Made by a program: the position numbers and the translations under genes. DNA of 64,000 bases from Dermacentor variabilis (Eukaryota; Arthropoda; Arachnida; Ixodida; Ixodidae), in contig NW_027460391.1 in assembly GCF_050947875.1 (NCBI RefSeq), forward strand, positions 1 through 64,000, in the 5' to 3' direction. Each line of letters opens with the position of its first letter. Position 1 is the stretch's first letter. Positions 23,254 through 34,745 of the stretch are shown one piece after another. The notes under the pieces were generated by a model. That model saw only the letters and a program-made list of their open reading frames with translations, did no database searches and was not told the DNA's origin.

Positions 23254-24683
23254 GCATGCACATGCATCTTTTGGTAGACGCGGACGCAGTTTTCTGCAAA
23301 AACACACGATATGCATGCAAATGGTGCTTTTGGCAGAACGCGCACGTGGATTTCTACCAAACGAGGTGAAAAGCATGCCGATGCTGCTCTTTTTAGCACC
23401 CGCACATGGATTTGTGCCAAAACGCGTTATAAGCATGCACATGCATCTTTTGGTAGACGCGGACGCAGTTTTCTGCAAAACCGCACGATATGCATGCAAA
23501 TGGTGCTTTTGGCAGAACGCGCACGTGGATTTCTACCAAACGACGTGAAAAGCATGCCGATGCTGCTCTTTTTAGCACCCGCACATGGATTTGTGCCAAA
23601 CGCGTTTTAAGCATGCACATGCATCATTTGGTAGACGCGGACGCAGTTTTCTGCAAAACCACACGATATGCATGCAAATGGTGCTTTTGGCAGAACGCGC
23701 ACGTGGATTTCTACCAAACGACGTGAAAAGCATGCCGATGCTGCTCTTTTTAGCACCCGCACATCGATTTGTGCCAAAACGCGTTTTAAGCATGCACATG
23801 CATCTTTTGATAGACGCGGACGCAGTTTTCTGCAAAACCACACGATATGCATGCAAATGGTGCTTTTGGCAGAACGCGCACGTGGATTTCTACCAAACGA
23901 CGTGAAAAGCATGCCGATGCTGCTCTTTTTAGCACCCGCACATGGATTTGTGCCAAAACGCGTTTTAAGCATGCACATGCATCTTTTGGTAGACGCGGAC
24001 GTAGTTTTCTCCAAACCACACGATATGCATGCAAATGGTGCTTTTGGCAGAACGCGCACGTGGATTTCTACCAAACGACGTGAAAAGCATGCCGATGCTG
24101 CTCTTTTTAGCACCCGCACATGAATTTGCGCCAAAACGCGTTTTAAACATGCACATGCATCTTTTGGTAGACGCGGACGCACTTTTCTGCAAAACCACAC
24201 GATATGCATGCAAATGGTGCTTTTGGCAGAATGCGCACGTGGATTTCTACCAAACGACGTGAAAAGCATGCCGATGCTGCTCTTTTTAGCACCCGCACAT
24301 GGATTTGTGCCAAAACGCGTTTTAAGCATGCACATGCATCTTTTGGTAGACGCGGACGCAGTTTTCTGCAAAACCACACGATATGCATGCAAATGGTGCT
24401 TTTGGCAGAACGCGCACGTGCATTTCTACCAAACGACGTGAAAAGCATGCCGATGCTGCTCTTTTTAGCACCCGCACATGGATTTGTGCCAAAACGCGTT
24501 TTAAGCATGCACATGCATCATTTGGAAGACGCGGATGTAGTTTTCTGCAAAACCACACGATATGCATGCAAATGGTGCTTTTGGCAGAACGCGCACGTGG
24601 ATTTCTACCAAACGACGTGAAAAGCATGCCGATGCTGCTCTTTTTAGCACCCGCACATGGATTTGTGCCAAAACGCGTTTTAA
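23254..24683. repeat. 8-mer higher-order repeat (1,430 bp), identical copy 2
   Basis: This is the tandem partner of 21,824-23,253, with no base difference found by eye over 1,430 bp. A third copy begins at 24,684 and keeps the pattern until about 24,908. There GTTTTAAGC replaces GTTATAAGC (24,862) and a five-base loss follows. A looser relative of the left half lies at about 20,700-21,500 (same offset of 1,430). Perfect identity of two copies among diverged neighbours marks a very recent duplication or an assembly effect. Confidence 0.95.
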
Positions 24684-25727
24684 GCATGCACATGCATCTT
24701 TTGGTAGACGCGGACGCAGTTTTCTGCAAAAACACACGATATGCATGCAAATGGTGCTTTTGGCAGAACGCGCACGTGGATTTCTACCAAACGAGGTGAA
24801 AAGCATGCCGATGCTGCTCTTTTTAGCACCCGCACATGGATTTGTGCCAAAACGCGTTTTAAGCATGCACATGCATCTTTTGGTAGACGCGGACGCAGTT
24901 TTCTGCAAAACCGCATGCATGCAAATGGTGCTTTTGGCAGAACGCGCACGTGGATTTCTACCAAACGACGTGAAAAGCATGTCGATGCTGCTCTTTTTAG
25001 CACCCGCACATGGATTTGTGCCAAACGCGCTTTAAGCATGCACATGCATCATTTGGTAGACGCGGACGCAGTTTTCTGCAAAACCACACGATATGCATGC
25101 AAATGGTGCTTTTGGCAGAACGCGCACGTGGATTTCTACCAAACGACGTGAAAAGCATGCCGATGCTGCTCTTTTTAGCACCCGCACATGGATTTGTGCC
25201 AAAACGCGTTTTAAGCATGCACATGCATCTTTTGGTAGACGCGGACGCAGTTTTCTGCAAAAACACACGATATGCATGCAAATGGTGCTTTTGGCAGAAC
25301 GCGCACGTGGATTTCTACCAAACGAGGTGAAAAGCATGCCGATGCTGCTCTTTTTAGCACCCGCACATGGATTTGTGCCAAAACGCGTTTTAAGCATGCA
25401 CATGCATCTTTTGGTAGACGCGGACGCAGTTTTCTGCAAAACCGCACGATATGCATGCAAATGGTGCTTTTGGCAGAACGCGCACGTGGATTTCTACCAA
25501 ACGACGTGAAAAGCATGCCGATGCTGCTCTTTTTAGCACCCGCACATGGATTTGTGCCAAACGCGCTTTAAGCATGCACATGCATCATTTGGTAGACGCG
25601 GACGCAGTTTTCTGCAAAACCACACGATATGCATGCAAATGGTGCTTTTGGCAGAACGCGCACGTGGATTTCTACCAAACGACGTGAAAAGCATGCCGAT
25701 GCTGCTCTTTTTAGCACCCGCACATCG
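24684..25727. repeat. 3-monomer tandem duplication with a 5-bp deletion in the first copy
   Basis: 24,684-25,190 matches 25,215-25,727. Shared markers are GCAAAAACACACG, ACGAGGTG, CAAAACCGCA, CCAAACGCGCTTTAAGC (25,021 and 25,557) and CATCATTTGG. The first copy reads AAAACCGCATGCATGC at about 24,907 where the second has AAAACCGCACGATATGCATGC, a loss of five bases at the A/B junction. The offset is 531 before and 536 after that point (3x179 minus 1). Confidence 0.9.
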
Positions 25728-27476
25728 ATTTGTGCCAAAACGCGTTTTAAGCATGCACATGCATCTTTTGATAGACGCGGACGCAGTTTTCTGCAAAACC
25801 ACACGATATGCATGCAAATGGTGCTTTTGGCAGAACGCGCACGTGGATTTCTACCAAACGACGTGAAAAGCATGCCGATGCTGCTCTTTTTAGCACCCGC
25901 ACATGGATTTGTGCCAAAACGCGTTTTAAGCATGCACATGCATCTTTTGGTAGACGCGGACGTAGTTTTCTCCAAACCACACGATATGCATGCAAATGGT
26001 GCTTTTGGCAGAACGCGCACGTGGATTTCTACCAAACGACGTGAAAAGCATGGCGATGCTGCTCTTTTTAGCACCCGCACATGAATTTGTGCCAAAACGC
26101 GTTTTAAACATGCACATGCATCTTTTGGTAGACGCGGACGCACTTTTCTGCAAAACCACACGATATGCATGCAAATGGTGCTTTTGGCAGAATGCGCACG
26201 TGGATTTCTACCAAACGACGTGAAAAGCATGCCGATGCTGCTCTTTTTAGCACCCGCACATGGATTTGTGCCAAAACGCGTTTTAAGCATGCACATGCAT
26301 CTTTTGGTAGACGCGGACGCAGTTTTCTGCAAAACCACACGATATGCATGCAAATGGTGCTTTTGGCAGAACGCGCACGTGGATTTCTACCAAACGACGT
26401 GAAAAGCATGCCGATGCTGCTCTTTTTAGCACCCGCACATGGATTTGTGCCAAAACGCATTTTAAGCATGCACATGCATCATTTGGTAGACGCGGACGCA
26501 GTTTTCTGCAAAACCACACGATATGCATGCAAATGGTGCTTTTGGCAGAACGCGCACGTGGATTTCTACCAAACGACGTGAAAAGCATGCCGATGCTGCT
26601 CTTTTTAGCACCCGCACATGGATTTGTGCCAAAACGCGTTTTAAGCATGCACATGCATCTTTTGGTAGACGCGGACGCAGTTTTCTGCAAAACCACACGA
26701 TATGCATGCAAATGGTGCTTTTGGCAGAACGCGCACGTGGATTTCTACCAAGCGACGTGAAAAGCATGCCGATGCTGCTCTTTTTAGCACCCGCACATGG
26801 AATTGTGCCAAAACGCGTTTTGAGAATGCACATGCATCTTTTGGTAGACGCGGACGCAGTTTTCTGCAAAACCACACGATATGCATGCAAATGGTGCTTT
26901 TGGCAGAACGCGCACGTGGATTTCTACCAAACGACGTGAAAAGCATGCCGATGCTGCTCTTTTTAGCACCCGCACATGGATTTGTGCCAAAACGCGTTTT
27001 AAGCATGCACATGCATCTTTTGGTAGACGCGGACGCAGTTTTCTGCAAAACCACACGATATGCATGCAAATGGTGCTTTTGGCAGAACGCGCACGTGAAT
27101 TTCTACCAAACGACGTGAAAAGCATGCCGATGCTGCTCTTTTTAGCACCCGCACATGGATTTGTGCCAAAACGCGTTTTAAGCATGCACATGCATCTTTT
27201 GGCAGACGCGGACGCAGTTTTCTGCAAAACCACACGATATGCATGCAAATGGTGCTTTTGGCAGAACGCGCACGTGGATTTCTACCGAACGACGTGAAAA
27301 GCATGCCGATGCTGCTCTTTTTAGCACCCGCACATGGATTTGTGCCAAAACGCGTTTTAAGCATGCACATGCATCTTTTGGTAGACGCGGACGCAGTTTT
27401 CTGCAAAACCACACGACATGCATGCAAATGGTGCTTTTGGCAGAACGCGCACGTGGATTTCTACCAAACGACGTGA
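25572..27476. repeat. 19-monomer-offset duplication, copy 1 (contains block Q copy 2)
   Basis: It matches 28,968-30,873 at an offset of 3,396, becoming 3,397 after the extra A near 30,208 in the downstream copy (3,396 is 19x179 minus 5). It starts with the CATCATTTGG monomer, runs through CACATCGATTT, TTTTGATAG and the 177-bp GTAGTTTTCTCC monomer, then through block Q (from about 25,930). Private changes in this copy: CATGGCGATGC near 26,050 and GGAATTGTGCC near 26,810. Confidence 0.9.
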
Positions 27477-28432
27477 AAAGCATGCCGATGCTGCTCTTTT
27501 TAGCACCCGCACATGGATTTGTGCCAAAACGCGTTTTAAGCATGCACATGCATCTTTTGGTAGACGCGGACGCAGTTTTCTGCAAAAACACACGATATGC
27601 ATGCAAATGGTGCTTTTGGCAGAACGCGCACGTGGATTTCTACCAAACGAGGTGAAAAGCATGCCGATGCTGCTCTTTTTAGCACCCGCACATGGATTTG
27701 TGCCAAAACGCGTTTTAAGCATGCACATGCATCTTTTGGTAGACGCGGACGCAGTTTTCTGCAAAACCGCACGATATGCATGCAAATGGTGCTTTTGGCA
27801 GAACGCGCACGTGGATTTCTACCAAACGACGTGAAAAGCATGCCGATGCTGCTCTTTTTAGCACCCGCACATGGATTTGTGCCAAACGCGTTTTAAGCAT
27901 GCACATGCATCATTTGGTAGACGCGGACGCAGTTTTCTGCAAAACCACACGATATGCATGCAAATGGTGCTTTTGGCAGAACGCGCACGTGGATTTCTAC
28001 CAAACGACGTGAAAAGCATGCCGATGCTGCTCTTTTTAGCACCCGCACATCGATTTGTGCCAAAACGCGTTTTAAGCATGCACATGCATCTTTTGATAGA
28101 CGCGGACGCAGTTTTCTGCAAAACCACACGATATGCATGCAAATGGTGCTTTTGGCAGAACGCGCACGTGGATTTCTACCAAACGACGTGAAAAGCATGC
28201 CGATGCTGCTCTTTTTAGCACCCGCACATGGATTTGTGCCAAAACGCGTTTTAAGCATGCACATGCATCTTTTGGTAGACGCGGACGTAGTTTTCTCCAA
28301 ACCACACGATATGCATGCAAATGGTGCTTTTGGCAGAACGCGCACGTGGATTTCTACCGAACGACGTGAAAAGCATGCCGATGCTGCTCTTTTTAGCACC
28401 CGCACATGGATTTGTGCCAAAACGCGTTTTAA
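27361..28432. repeat. 6-mer higher-order repeat (about 1,072 bp), copy 1
   Basis: It matches 28,433-29,430 at an offset of 1,072, then 1,071. It includes CACGACATGC, GCAAAAACACACG, ACGAGGTG, CAAAACCGCACG, a 178-bp CCAAACGCG monomer, CACATCGATTT, TTTTGATAG, and the 177-bp GTAGTTTTCTCC monomer joined directly to a TACCGAACG monomer. That last junction (about 28,300-28,370) fuses the middle of one pattern to block Q's end, as expected for an unequal exchange out of a longer unit. Confidence 0.9.
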
Positions 28433-29430
28433 GCATGCACATGCATCTTTTGGTAGACGCGGACGCAGTTTTCTGCAAAACCACACGACATGCATGCAAA
28501 TGGTGCTTTTGGCAGAACGCGCACGTGGATTTCTACCAAACGACGTGAAAAGCATGCCGATGCTGCTCTTTTTAGCACCCGCACATGGATTTGTGCCAAA
28601 ACGCGTTTTAAGCATGCACATGCATCTTTTGGTAGACGCGGACGCAGTTTTCTGCAAAAACACACGATATGCATGCAAATGGTGCTTTTGGCAGAACGCG
28701 CACGTGGATTTCTACCAAACGAGGTGAAAAGCATGCCGATGCTGCTCTTTTAGCACCCGCACATGGATTTGTGCCAAAACGCGTTTTAAGCATGCACATG
28801 CATCTTTTGGTAGACGCGGACGCAGTTTTCTGCAAAACCGCACGATATGCATGCAAATGGTGCTTTTGGCAGAACGCGCACGTGGATTTCTACCAAACGA
28901 CGTGAAAAGCATGCCGATGCTGCTCTTTTTAGCACCCGCACATGGATTTGTGCCAAACGCGTTTTAAGCATGCACATGCATCATTTGGTAGACGCGGACG
29001 CAGTTTTCTGCAAAACCACACGATATGCATGCAAATGGTGCTTTTGGCAGAACGCGCACGTGGATTTCTACCAAACGACGTGAAAAGCATGCCGATGCTG
29101 CTCTTTTTAGCACCCGCACATCGATTTGTGCCAAAACGCGTTTTAAGCATGCACATGCATCTTTTGATAGACGCGGACGCAGTTTTCTGCAAAACCACAC
29201 GATATGCATGCAAATGGTGCTTTTGGCAGAACGCGCACGTGGATTTCTACCAAACGACGTGAAAAGCATGCCGATGCTGCTCTTTTTAGCACCCGCACAT
29301 GGATTTGTGCCAAAACGCGTTTTAAGCATGCACATGCATCTTTTGGTAGACGCGGACGTAGTTTTCTCCAAACCACACGATATGCATGCAAATGGTGCTT
29401 TTGGCAGAACGCGCACGTGGATTTCTACCA
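28433..29430. repeat. 6-mer higher-order repeat, copy 2 (partial)
   Basis: This is the tandem partner of 27,361-28,432, with a private one-base loss in CTCTTTTAGCACC near 28,749. It stops matching near 29,433, where TACCAAACG is found instead of TACCGAACG, and the array continues into block Q copy 3. It overlaps the second copy of the 19-monomer duplication that starts at 28,968. Confidence 0.88.
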
Positions 29431-30873
29431 AACGACGTGAAAAGCATGCCGATGCTGCTCTTTTTAGCACCCGCACATGAATTTGTGCCAAAACGCGTTT
29501 TAAACATGCACATGCATCTTTTGGTAGACGCGGACGCACTTTTCTGCAAAACCACACGATATGCATGCAAAGGGTGCTTTTGGCAGAATGCGCACGTGGA
29601 TTTCTACCAAACGACGTGAAAAGCATGCCGATGCTGCTCTTTTTAGCACCCGCACATGGATTTGTGCCAAAACGCGTTTTAAGCATGCACATGCATCTTT
29701 TCGTAGACGCGGACGCAGTTTTCTGCAAAACCACACGATATGCATGCAAATGGTGCTTTTGGCAGAACGCGCACGTGGATTTCTACCAAACGACGTGAAA
29801 AGCATGCCGATGCTGCTCTTTTTAGCACCCGCACATGGATTTGTGCCAAAACGCATTTTAAGCATGCACATGCATCATTTGGTAGACGCGGACGCAGTTT
29901 TCTGCAAAACCACACGATATGCATGCAAATGGTGCTTTTGGCAGAACGCGCACGTGGATTTCTACCAAACGACGTGAAAAGCATGCCGATGCTGCTCTTT
30001 TTAGCACCCGCACATGGATTTGTGCCAAAACGCGTTTTAAGCATGCACATGCATCTTTTGGTAGACGCGGACGCAGTTTTCTGCAAAACCACACGATATG
30101 CATGCAAATGGTGCTTTTGGCAGAACGCGCACGTGGATTTCTACCAAGCGACGGGAAAAGCATGCCGATGCTGCTCTTTTTAGCACCCGCACATGGATTT
30201 GTGCCAAAAACGCGTTTTGAGAATGCACATGCATCTTTTGGTAGACGCGGACGCAGTTTTCTGCAAAACCACACGATATGCATGCAAATGGTGCTTTTGG
30301 CAGAACGCGCACGTGGATTTCTACCAAACGACGTGAAAAGCATGCCGATGCTGCTCTTTTTAGCACCCGCACATGGATTTGTGCCAAAACGCGTTTTAAG
30401 CATGCACATGCATCTTTTGGTAGACGCGGACGCAGTTTTCTGCAAAACCACACGATATGCATGCAAATGGTGCTTTTGGCAGAACGCGCACGTGAATTTC
30501 TACCAAACGACGTGAAAACCATGCCGATGCTGCTCTTTTTAGCACCCGCACATGGATTTGTGCCAAAACGCGTTTTAAGCATGCACATGCATCTTTTGGC
30601 AGACGCGGACGCAGTTTTCTGCAAAACCACACGATATGCATGCAAATGGTGCTTTTGGCAGAACGCGCACGTGGATTTCTACCGAACGACGTGAAAAGCA
30701 TGCCGATGCTGCTCTTTTTAGCACCCGCACATGGATTTGTGCCAAAACGCGTTTTAAGCATGCACATGCATCTTTTGGTAGACGCGGACGCAGTTTTCTG
30801 CAAAACCACACGACATGCATGCAAATGGTGCTTTTGGCAGAACGCGCACGTGGATTTCTACCAAACGACGTGA
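28968..30873. repeat. 19-monomer-offset duplication, copy 2 (contains block Q copy 3)
   Basis: This is the downstream partner of 25,572-27,476. Changes found here but not there include GCAAAGGGTGC near 29,569, TTTTCGTAGACG near 29,700, CCAAGCGACGGG near 30,146, an extra A in CCAAAAACGCG near 30,208, and GAAAACCATGCC near 30,515. These new changes are carried over into block Q copy 4 (32.7-34.1 kb). Copy 3 is therefore the nearer relative of copy 4, and the order of duplication events can be read. Confidence 0.9.
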
Positions 30874-30879
30874 AAATCA

Positions 30880-33800
30880 TGCCGATGCTTGCTCTTTTTA
30901 GCACCCGCACATGGATTTGTGCCAAAACGCGTTTTAAGCATGCACATGCATCTTTTGGTACACGCGGACGCAGTTTTCTGCAAAACCACACGATATGCAT
31001 GCAAATGGTGCTTTTGCCGAACGCGCACGTGGAGTTCTACCAAACCACGTGAAAAGCATGCCGATGCTGCTCTTTTTAGCACCCGCACATGGATTTGTGC
31101 CAAAACGCGTTTTAAGCATGCACATGCATCTTTTGGTAGACGCGGACGCAGTTTTCTGCAAAACCACACGATATGCATGCAAATGGTGCTTTTGGCCGAA
31201 CGCGCACGTCGATTTCTACCAAACGACGTGAAAAGCATGCCGATGCTGCTCTTTTTAGCACCCGCACATGGATTTGTGCCAAAACGCGTTTTAAGCATGC
31301 ACATGCATCTTTTGGTAGACGCGGACGCAATTTTCTGCAAAACCACACGATATGCATGCAAATGGTGCTTTTGGCAGGACGCGAAAAGTGGATTTCTACC
31401 AAACGACGTGAAAAGCATGCCGATGCTGCTCTTTTTAGCACCCGCACATGGATTTGTGCCAAAACGCGTTTTAAGCATGCACATGCATCCTTTGGTAGAC
31501 GCGGACCGCAATTTTCTGCAAAAACCACACGATCTGCATGCAAATGGTGCTTTTGGCAGAACGCGCACGTGGATTTCTACCAAACGACGTGAAAAGCATG
31601 CCGAGTGCTGCTCTTTTTAGCACCCGCACATGGATTTGTGCCAAAACGCGTTTTAAGCATGCACATGCATCTTTTGGTAGACGCGGACGCAGTTTTCTGC
31701 AAAACTACACGATATGCATGCAAATGGTGCTTTTGGCCGAACGCTCACGTGGATTTCTACCAAACGACGTGAAAAGCATGCCGATGCTGCTCTTTTTAGC
31801 ACCCGCACATGGATTTGTGCCTAAAACGCGTTTTAAGCATGCACATGCATCTTTTGGTAGACGCGGACGCAGTTTTCTGCAAAACCACACGATATGCATG
31901 CAAATGGTGCTTTTGGCAGGACGCGAAACGTGGATTTCTACCAAACGACGTGAAAAGCATGCCGATGCTGCTCTTTTTAGCACCCGCACATGGATTTGTG
32001 CCAAAACGCGTTTTAAGCATGCACATGCATCTTTTGGTAGACGCGGACGCAGTTTTCTGCAAAACCGCAGGATATGCATGCAAATGGTGCTTTTGGCAGA
32101 ACGCGCACGTGGATTTCTACCAAACGACGTGAAAAGCATGCCGATGCTGCTCTTTTTAGCACCCGCACATGGATTTGTGCCAAAACGCGTTTTAAGCACG
32201 TACATGCATCTTTTGGTACACGCGGACTCAGTTTTCTGCAAAACCACACGATATGCATGCAAATGGTGCTTTTGGCAGAACGCACACGTGGATTTCTACC
32301 AAACGACGTGAAAAGCATGCCGATGCTGCTCTTTTTAGCACCCGCACATGGATTTTTGCCAAAACGCGTTTTAAGCATGCACATGCATCTTTTGGTAGAC
32401 GCGGACGCAGTTTTCTGCAAAACCACACGATATGCATGCAAATGGTGCTTTTGGCAGAACGCGCACGTGGATTTCTACAAACGACGTGAAAAGCATGCCG
32501 ATGCTGCTCTTTTTAGCACCCGCACATGGATTTGTGCCAAAACGCGTTTTAAGCATGTACATGCATCATTTGGTAGACGCGGACGCAGTTTTCTGCAAAA
32601 CCACACGATATGCATGCAAATGGTGCTTTTGGCAGAACCCGCACGTGGATTTCTACCAAACGACGTGAAAAGCATGCCGATGCTGCTCTTTTTAGCACCC
32701 GCACATGAATTTGTGCCAAAAACGCCGTTTTAAACATGCACATGCATCTTTTGGTAGACGCGGACGCACTTTTCTGCAAAACCACACGATATGCATGCAA
32801 AGGGTGCTTTTGGCAGAATGCGCACGTGGATTTCTACCAAACGACGTGAAAAGCATGCCGATGCTGCTCTTTTTAGCACCCGCACATGGATTTGTGCCAA
32901 AACGCGTTTTAAGCATGCACATGCATCTTTTCGTAGACGCGGACGCAGTTTTCTGCAAAACCACACGATATGCATGCAAATGGTGCTTTTGGCAGAACGC
33001 GCACGTGGATTTCTACCAAACGACGTGAAAAGCATGCCGATGCTGCTCTTTTTAGCACCCGCACATGGATTTGTGCCAAAACGCATTTTAAGCATGCACA
33101 TGCATCATTGGTAGACGCGGACGCAGTTTTCTGCAAAACCACACGATATGCATGCAAATGGTGCTTTTGGCAGAACGCTCACGTGGATTTCTACCAAACG
33201 ACGTGAAAAGCATGCCGATGCTGCTCTTTTTAGCACCGCCTGATGGATTTGTGCCAAAACGCGTTTTAAGCATGCACATGCATCTTTTGGTAGACGCGGA
33301 CGCAGTTTTCTGCAAAACCACACGATATGCATGCAAATGGTGCTTTTGGCAGAACGCGCACGTGGATTTCTACCAAGCGACGGGAAAAGCATGCCGATGC
33401 TGCTCTTTTTAGCACCCGCACATGGATTTGTGCCAAAAACGCGTTTTGAGAATGCACATGCATCTTTTGGTAGACGCGGACGCAGTTTTCTGCAAAACCA
33501 CACGATATGCATGCAAATGGTGCTTTTGGCAGAACGCGCACGTGGATTTCTACCAAACGACGTGAAAAGCATGCCGATGCTGCTCTTTTTAGCACCCGCA
33601 CATGGATTTGTGCCAAAACGCGTTTTAAGCATGCACATGCATCTTTTGGTAGACGCGGACGCAGTTTTCTGCAAAACCACACGATATGCATGCAAATGGT
33701 GCTTTTGGCAGAACGCGCACGTGAATTTCTACCAAACGACGTGAAAACCATGCCGATGCTGCTCTTTTTAGCACCCGCACATGGATTTGTGCCAAAACGC

Positions 33801-34745
33801 GTTTTAAGCATGCACATGCATCTTTTGGCAGACGCGGACGCAGTTTTCTGCAAAACCACACGATATGCATGCAAATGGTGCTTTTGGCAGAACGCGCACG
33901 TGGATTTCTACCGAACGACGTGAAAAGCATGCCGATGCTGCTCTTTTTAGCACCCGCACATGGATTTGTGCCAAAACGCGTTTTAAGCATGCACATGCAT
34001 CTTTTGGTAGACGCGGACGCAGTTTTCTGCAAAACCACACGACATGCATGCAAATGGTGCTTTTGGCAGAACGCGCACGTGGATTTCTACCAAACGACGT
34101 GAAAATCATGCCGATGCTGCTCTTTTTAGCACCCCGCACATGGATTTGTGCCAAAACGCGTTTTAAGCATGCACATGCATCTTTTGGTACACGCGGACGC
34201 AGTTTTCTGCAAAACCACACGATATGCATGCAAATGGTGCTTTTGGCCGAACGCGCACGTGGAGTTCTACCAAACCACGTGAAAAGCATGCCGATGCTGC
34301 TGTTTTTAGCACCCGCACATGGATTTGTGCCAAAACGCGTTTTAAGCATGCACATGCATCTTTTGGTAGACGCGGACGCAGTTTTCTGCAAAACCACACG
34401 ATATGCATGCAAATGGTGCTTTTGGCCGAACGCGCACGTCGATTTCTACCAAACGACGTGAAAAGCATGCCGATGCTGCTCTTTTTAGCACCCGCACATG
34501 GATTTGTGCCAAAACGCGTTTTAAGCATGCACATGCATCTTTTGGTAGACGCGGACGCAATTTTCTGCAAAACCACACGATATGCATGCAAATGGTGCTT
34601 TTGGCAGGACGCGAAAAGTGGATTTCTACCAAACGACGTGAAAAGCATGCCGATGCTGCTCTTTTTAGCACCCGCACATGGATTTGTGCCAAAACGCGTT
34701 TTTAAGCATGCACATGCATCCTTTGGTAGACGCGGACGCAATTTC
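30880..34745. other. Cluster of private single-base indels (probable consensus errors)
   Basis: Compared with sister copies, single bases are gained or lost near 30,890 (GATGCTTGCTC), 31,015 (CTTTTGCCG), 31,506 and 31,523 (GGACCGCAATTTTC, GCAAAAACCAC), 31,605 (CCGAGTGCTG), 31,822 (GCCTAAAACG), 32,479 (CTACAAACG), 32,720 and 32,725 (CCAAAAACGCCG), 33,108 (CATCATTGG), 33,237 (CACCGCCTGATGG), 34,131 (CACCCCGC), 34,701 (GTTTTTAAGC) and 34,741 (GCAATTTCTGC). The sister copies at 39.7-43.0 kb lack them. The density, mostly in short homopolymers, is far above that of the rest of the window. Confidence 0.8.
30938..32696. repeat. Block R, copy 1 (indel-rich version)
   Basis: R is an ordered run of about ten monomers: GGTACACGCGG with paired CACGTG; GGCCGAACGCGCACGTCG; GACGCAATTTTC with CAGGACGCGAAAAGTGG (180 bp); GCATCCTTTGG with CACGATCTGC; AAAACTACACG with CGCTCACG; CAGGACGCGAAACGTGG (180 bp); AACCGCAGGATATG; GCACGTACATG with GCGGACTCAG and GAACGCACACG; GATTTTTGCC; CATGTACATGCATCATTTGG with GAACCCGCACG. 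This copy has private one-base indels at about 31,015, 31,506, 31,523, 31,605, 31,822 and 32,479, all absent from the 39.7-kb copy. Confidence 0.9.
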
